Source of the DNA: Cryobacterium sp. PH31-AA6
GTDB taxonomy: Bacteria; Actinomycetota; Actinomycetes; Actinomycetales; Microbacteriaceae
Assembly: GCF_030063195.1 (NCBI RefSeq)
Contig: NZ_JASISS010000012.1
Coordinates: 1-64,000, forward strand
DNA length: 64,000 nucleotides
Direction: 5' to 3'
The notes beneath the pieces are model-generated. The model was not told where the DNA came from and ran no database searches. It worked only from the letters and a program-made list of their open reading frames with translations. Made by a program: the position numbers and the translations under genes. Positions 60,323 to 64,000 of the stretch are shown piece by piece. Each line of letters starts with the position of its first letter. Positions within the stretch are counted from its first letter, which is position 1.

Positions 60323-61864
60323 ATGCACCTCGGCGAAGACCTCATCACTCTTGGCATACTGCTCGTCGTCGCCTACTTCCTCGGGCGCGCCGGAAAACTG
60401 ATCGGGCTCCCGTCGATCCCGGTCTACATGATCGTCGGGCTGCTCGCCAGCCCGAACAGCGGCTGGTTCCCGCTCGATTTCCAGTCGGCGGACATCGAAC
60501 TCATCGCCGTCTTCGGGCTGATCCTGCTCCTGTTCAGCCTTGGCCTCGAATTCGACCAGGAAGCGTTCTTCGGCGACGCCGGAAAACTGCTCCTCTCCGG
60601 CGGGTCCTACGTCCTGATCAATATGGGGCTGGGTTTCGCGTTCGGCATGATGGTCGGCTGGGGCACCAGGGAAGCCCTCGTGATCGCCGGGATGACCGGC
60701 ACCTCCTCGAGCGCCATCATCACCAAACTTCTGATCGAACTGCACCGGCTGGCGAACAAGGAAACCCCGATGATCCTGGGCGTGACCGTGGTCGGCGACA
60801 TCTTCATCGCCGTCTACCTCGCGATCGTCTCCGTCGTGCTCAGCGGCAAGACCGAGATCTGGCCGATCGTGTTGCAGCTGAGCATCGCGTTCCTCTTCCT
60901 CGTGGTGATGTTCTCGGTCGCCCGGTGGGGTGGCCGGGTCGTCTCCCGGCTGATGCGCACCAAGGACGACGAGCTCTTCACCATCCTCTTCTTCGGGCTC
61001 GCCGTCCTGTTTGCCGGGGTCGGCGAGATCATCGGGGTGACGGATGCGATCGGCGCGTTCCTGATCGGAGTCGTGCTCGGGGCCAGCACCTATCGCGGCC
61101 GGATCGAGCGCGTCGCCGTTCCCCTCCGCGATGTGTTCGGCGCCTTCTTCTTCCTCAACTTCGGCCTGGCACTGGACGTCGCCGAGTTCGGCTCGGTCAT
61201 CACCATCGTGCTGTTGGCCGTGGCGATGACCTTCGTGCTCAGCCTGGTCTCGGGCATGCTGATGGCCAGACTGCACGGCATGGGCCCGCGGGAGGGCTTG
61301 AACACCGCGGCCATCTTCGTGAACCGGGGCGAGTTCACCCTGATCCTGGCGACCCTGTCGGTGAGTGCCGGTCTCGACCAACGGCTGCAACCGTTCGCCG
61401 GCCTCTATGTGCTCACGATGGCGATTCTCGGACCGCTGTTCGCCGCGAACTCCGAGAAGATCGGAGCGGCCGCCGGCCGCCGCCTGCGCAGGGGTGTGCC
61501 GACCCGCCCGCCGCTCCGAAACCCGATGCTGGACGAGGAGATCGCCCTGGTCGAGGCGATCACCAAGGAAGCCGACGCCGGCACCCGCGATGACACCGAG
61601 CGTGCCGTCAGCCGGTTGGTCGAGCACGCGGGCGGATCCCCGCTCGCGCCGACAGGCACGACAGCTTCCTCGGCGGACAGGTTCGACGAGCTCGACGGTT
61701 TCGACGAGCTCGACGGCGTGCGCCCACCGGGTAACGCCGCCGGTGCACAACCCGCCCGCCAGACCAGCGATTCGATGGCCGACTTCGTCCGGGAACGGTT
61801 GGCACCCAAGCCCGGCCAGACAGAGAAACCGCCGCGCGACAACGGCACTGAGGACTACACATGA
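60323..61864 (+). CDS. CPA2-family cation:proton antiporter (KhtU/KefB-like)
   Basis: The membrane part (about 1-390) has twelve or so segments and the CPA2 features [27 protein letters not shown] and [15 protein letters not shown]. The C-terminal 110 residues are hydrophilic and lack an RCK domain, consistent with regulation by the separate upstream subunit. A GLxF-type [11 protein letters not shown] repeat occurs near 455-467. It begins 3 bp after that gene and overlaps SURF1 (ATGA). Confidence 0.9.
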   Translation: MHLGEDLITLGILLVVAYFLGRAGKLIGLPSIPVYMIVGLLASPNSGWFPLDFQSADIELIAVFGLILLLFSLGLEFDQEAFFGDAGKLLLSGGSYVLINMGLGFAFGMMVGWGTREALVIAGMTGTSSSAIITKLLIELHRLANKETPMILGVTVVGDIFIAVYLAIVSVVLSGKTEIWPIVLQLSIAFLFLVVMFSVARWGGRVVSRLMRTKDDELFTILFFGLAVLFAGVGEIIGVTDAIGAFLIGVVLGASTYRGRIERVAVPLRDVFGAFFFLNFGLALDVAEFGSVITIVLLAVAMTFVLSLVSGMLMARLHGMGPREGLNTAAIFVNRGEFTLILATLSVSAGLDQRLQPFAGLYVLTMAILGPLFAANSEKIGAAAGRRLRRGVPTRPPLRNPMLDEEIALVEAITKEADAGTRDDTERAVSRLVEHAGGSPLAPTGTTASSADRFDELDGFDELDGVRPPGNAAGAQPARQTSDSMADFVRERLAPKPGQTEKPPRDNGTEDYT

Positions 61865-62631
61865 TCAGGATGATGCTCCGGCCGCGCTGGATCCTCGCGC
61901 TGCTGCTGGCCCTCGCCGTGGCCGCGGGTTTCGCCCTCCTCGGCCGCTGGCAGCTGGAGCGAGCCGTCGCATCCGGCCAGGTCGTCGAACGGAGCACCGA
62001 GACGGTGCAACCGCTCGAGTCGGCCGTGCAACCGGACGGGCCGCCGCGCGAGGCGGCCACCGGGCAGCAGGTGACCGTCCAGGGGGCGTATCTGCCCGGC
62101 GACGAGCAATTGATCAGCGACCGCCTCAACGACGGTGCCCAGGGTTTCTGGGTGGTCAGCCGCTTCGTCACGGTCGATGCCGCGAACATCGCGGTGGCGC
62201 GCGGCTGGGCGGCCGACCAGGCCGCCGCCGAGAAGGTCATCCAGGCCCTGGCCGCCGTGCCCGCCGAACAGCCCCTCACCCTGACCGGCCGTTTTGTTCC
62301 GTCCGAAGCCCCCGTCGTGCCCGCAGACGGGCGCGACCCGCGCACCCAGACCACCGTGTCGACCGCGGCGCTGATCAACCTCTGGACCGGTTTCACCGAC
62401 CAACCCGTATACGCGGGCTACATCATCGACTCGACCAGTGCCACCGGCCTGCTCGTGATCGACTCCCCGGAGCCCGGTTCCGACGCCTCGCTGAACTGGC
62501 TCAACATCTTCTACGCCCTCGAGTGGGCCGTCTTCGCCGGCTTCGCCGTGTTCCTCTGGTACCGCCTGGTGCGGGATGCCTGGGAGCGCGAGGAGGAGCA
62601 GGCCGCCATCGATGCCGCGGCGGCCGGATAG
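61861..62631 (+). CDS. SURF1-family cytochrome oxidase assembly protein
   Basis: SURF1 proteins help insert heme in the cytochrome c oxidase centre. The 256-residue product has an N-terminal membrane segment (about 8-28, [24 protein letters not shown], whose LGxWQ is diagnostic) and a C-terminal one (about 213-235), with the variable outside domain between. The start overlaps the antiporter gene. Confidence 0.92.
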   Translation: MIRMMLRPRWILALLLALAVAAGFALLGRWQLERAVASGQVVERSTETVQPLESAVQPDGPPREAATGQQVTVQGAYLPGDEQLISDRLNDGAQGFWVVSRFVTVDAANIAVARGWAADQAAAEKVIQALAAVPAEQPLTLTGRFVPSEAPVVPADGRDPRTQTTVSTAALINLWTGFTDQPVYAGYIIDSTSATGLLVIDSPEPGSDASLNWLNIFYALEWAVFAGFAVFLWYRLVRDAWEREEEQAAIDAAAAG

Positions 62632-62640
62632 AATTACCGC
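62629..62640 (+). promoter_or_regulatory. -10 box of a possible leaderless DUF3817 transcript
   Basis: TAGAAT (62629-62634), close to consensus, ends 6 bp before the ATG; no ribosome-binding site is present. Confidence 0.5.
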
Positions 62641-63084
62641 ATGCCACTCGAACCCAAGCCCGCCGACCTTCCCAGCATCCCCGGTGCGCTCCGGCTCTAC
62701 CAGGTCTCGTCGATCATCACCGGTGTCTTCCTGCTGCTGCTCTGCGTCGAAGTCATCCTCAAATTCGTCTTCCAGTACGAAATCGAACTGGGCGGTCCGA
62801 ACGGACTCCTCGCCCTGGTCCCGCGCGAGACCGTGACCGCGTTCAACCTGAGCACCGCGATCCTGATCGTGCACGGCTGGTTCTACGTGCTGTATCTGTT
62901 CGCCGACTTCCGGCTGTGGAGCCTGATGCGCTGGTCGTTCCCGCGCTTCCTGGTGATCGCGCTCGGCGGCATCATCCCCACCCTGTCCTTCTTCCTCGAG
63001 GTGCGCGTCGCGCGCGAGGTCAAGACGTTCCTCGCGGCGCAGGACGCCGGCGTGTCCGCCGCGACCGCCGAGGCCCGTTCATGA
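62641..63084 (+). CDS. DUF3817 membrane protein
   Basis: This 147-residue protein with three or four membrane segments (about 20-45, 72-92, 96-125) is the DUF3817 protein that in actinobacteria regularly sits next to guaA. Its function is unknown. Its stop overlaps the guaA start (ATGA). Confidence 0.88.
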   Translation: MPLEPKPADLPSIPGALRLYQVSSIITGVFLLLLCVEVILKFVFQYEIELGGPNGLLALVPRETVTAFNLSTAILIVHGWFYVLYLFADFRLWSLMRWSFPRFLVIALGGIIPTLSFFLEVRVAREVKTFLAAQDAGVSAATAEARS

Positions 63085-64000
63085 GCGCCGTGGCCGCCCA
63101 GACCGGCGCCCGCCCCGTGCTCGTGGTCGACTTCGGCGCGCAGTACGCGCAGCTGATCGCCCGACGCGTGCGCGAGGCATCCGTGTACTCCGAAATCGTG
63201 GCACACACGATCACCGCGGCCGAGGTCGCGGCAAAGAACCCGCTCGGCATCGTGCTCAGTGGCGGACCGTCCAGCGTCTACGCCGACGGCGCCCCCACCT
63301 TCGACCCGGCCATCTTCGACCTCGGTATCCCGGTCCTGGGCATCTGTTACGGCTTCCAGGTGATGGCGACCGCCCTCGGCGGGACCGTCGCCCACACCGG
63401 CGCCCGCGAGTACGGCTCCACCCCGGTCATCGTTTCGGACAGCGGCAACGCTCTGCTCGCCGATCAGCCGGCCGAGCAGACCGTGTGGATGAGCCACGGC
63501 GACTCCGTGTCCGAGGCCCCGGCCGGCTTCAGCGTGCTCGCCGCGACGGCATCGACCCCCGTCGCCGCGTTCGCGAATGACGAGCGCCGGCTCTACGGCG
63601 TGCAGTGGCACCCCGAGGTCAAGCACTCCGAATTCGGTCAGAACGTGCTGGAGAACTTCCTGCACCGCGCGGCCGGAATCCCCGCCGACTGGAACAGCGG
63701 CAACGTCATCGCCGAACAGGTGGCGCGCATTCGCGCCCAGGTCGGCACCGGCAAGGTCATCTGTGGTCTCTCCGGCGGGGTGGACTCGGCCGTGGCCGCG
63801 GCCCTGGTACACAAGGCCATCGGCGACCAGCTTGTCTGCGTCTTCGTCGACCACGGGCTGCTTCGCCAGGATGAGCGCCGCCAGGTCGAGGAAGACTACG
63901 TCAAGGCCACCGGCGTGCGTCTCGTGACCGTCGACGTGCGGGAACAGTTCCTGACCGCGCTCGAGGGGGTGAGCGACCCGGAGACCAAACGCAAGATCAT
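63081..64000 (+). CDS. guaA: GMP synthase (glutamine-hydrolysing), cut by the window end
   Basis: It aminates XMP to GMP. The glutaminase domain has Cys89 (GICYGFQ), His177 and Glu179 (WHPE); the ATP-pyrophosphatase part starts with the P-loop LSGGVDS (SGGVDS at 231-236). 306 codons are visible; about 210 more lie beyond the window. The ATG overlaps DUF3817 by four bases. With guaB and guaB3 it makes the GMP branch local. Confidence 0.97.
   Translation, partial: MSAVAAQTGARPVLVVDFGAQYAQLIARRVREASVYSEIVAHTITAAEVAAKNPLGIVLSGGPSSVYADGAPTFDPAIFDLGIPVLGICYGFQVMATALGGTVAHTGAREYGSTPVIVSDSGNALLADQPAEQTVWMSHGDSVSEAPAGFSVLAATASTPVAAFANDERRLYGVQWHPEVKHSEFGQNVLENFLHRAAGIPADWNSGNVIAEQVARIRAQVGTGKVICGLSGGVDSAVAAALVHKAIGDQLVCVFVDHGLLRQDERRQVEEDYVKATGVRLVTVDVREQFLTALEGVSDPETKRKI

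Overview
This is one continuous piece of a high-GC actinobacterial chromosome, most likely from the family Microbacteriaceae (Cryobacterium, Leifsonia and Salinibacterium-like genera would fit). The evidence is the str / S10-spc-alpha ribosomal gene order, many GTG starts, Ala/Lys-rich tails on ribosomal proteins, a Rv0909-type small antitoxin, GuaB3, DUF3817 and the intergenic CGAGCTTGTCGAG-type palindromes. I inferred the family from content and searched no database. No rRNA, tRNA, CRISPR array, insertion sequence or phage gene was recognised.

Left part (1-28922): rpsL-rpsG-fusA-tuf, then a small antitoxin-like gene and a frameshifted AbiEi/endonuclease-like gene. Next comes the S10-spc run rpsJ-rplCDWB-rpsS-rplV-rpsC-rplP-rpmC-rpsQ-rplNXE-rpsH-rplFR-rpsE-rpmD-rplO-secY-adk-map. 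A mannitol phosphotransferase cassette of about 6 kb (two lone EIIB proteins, an MtlR/BglG-type regulator, mtlA, mtlF, mtlD) separates map from infA. The ribosomal series then resumes with infA-rpmJ-rpsM-rpsK-rpoA-rplQ. Two genes often found in these clusters are absent from their places: rpsN (S14) between rplE and rpsH, and rpsD (S4) between rpsK and rpoA.

Middle part (29109-44465): an OafA-type acyltransferase with an SGNH domain lies between rplQ and truA. It is followed by rplM-rpsI, glmM, coaA (reverse), glmS, acpS, alr, the tRNA t6A genes tsaE-tsaB-rimI-tsaD, two DUF4190-like membrane proteins, a THUMP-like methyltransferase (reverse) and groES under a CIRCE operator. The logic is translation, cell-wall precursor supply (GlcN-6-P, GlcN-1-P, D-Ala) and tRNA modification.

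Right part (44552-64000): rarD, a shortened LivK-like lipoprotein, livK, and a convergent livH-livM-livG-livF importer operon; guaB, a MalY-type C-S lyase (reverse), guaB3 and glpD; a second, intact AbiEi/endonuclease-like gene flanked by 54-bp direct repeats; a KhtT/KhtU-like K+ efflux pair, a SURF1 protein, DUF3817 and the start of guaA, which runs off the window.

Most of the window is housekeeping. The best candidates for something undescribed are RNA and architecture: a compact three-way-junction-like leader upstream of rpsM, strong hairpins ahead of tuf and secY, a 28-bp-arm palindrome after map, the sugar cassette inside the ribosomal supercluster, the twin AbiEi genes (one broken by a single base, one repeat-flanked), the internally shortened LivK paralog beside livK, and a LivH permease with a secreted-type N-terminal domain.
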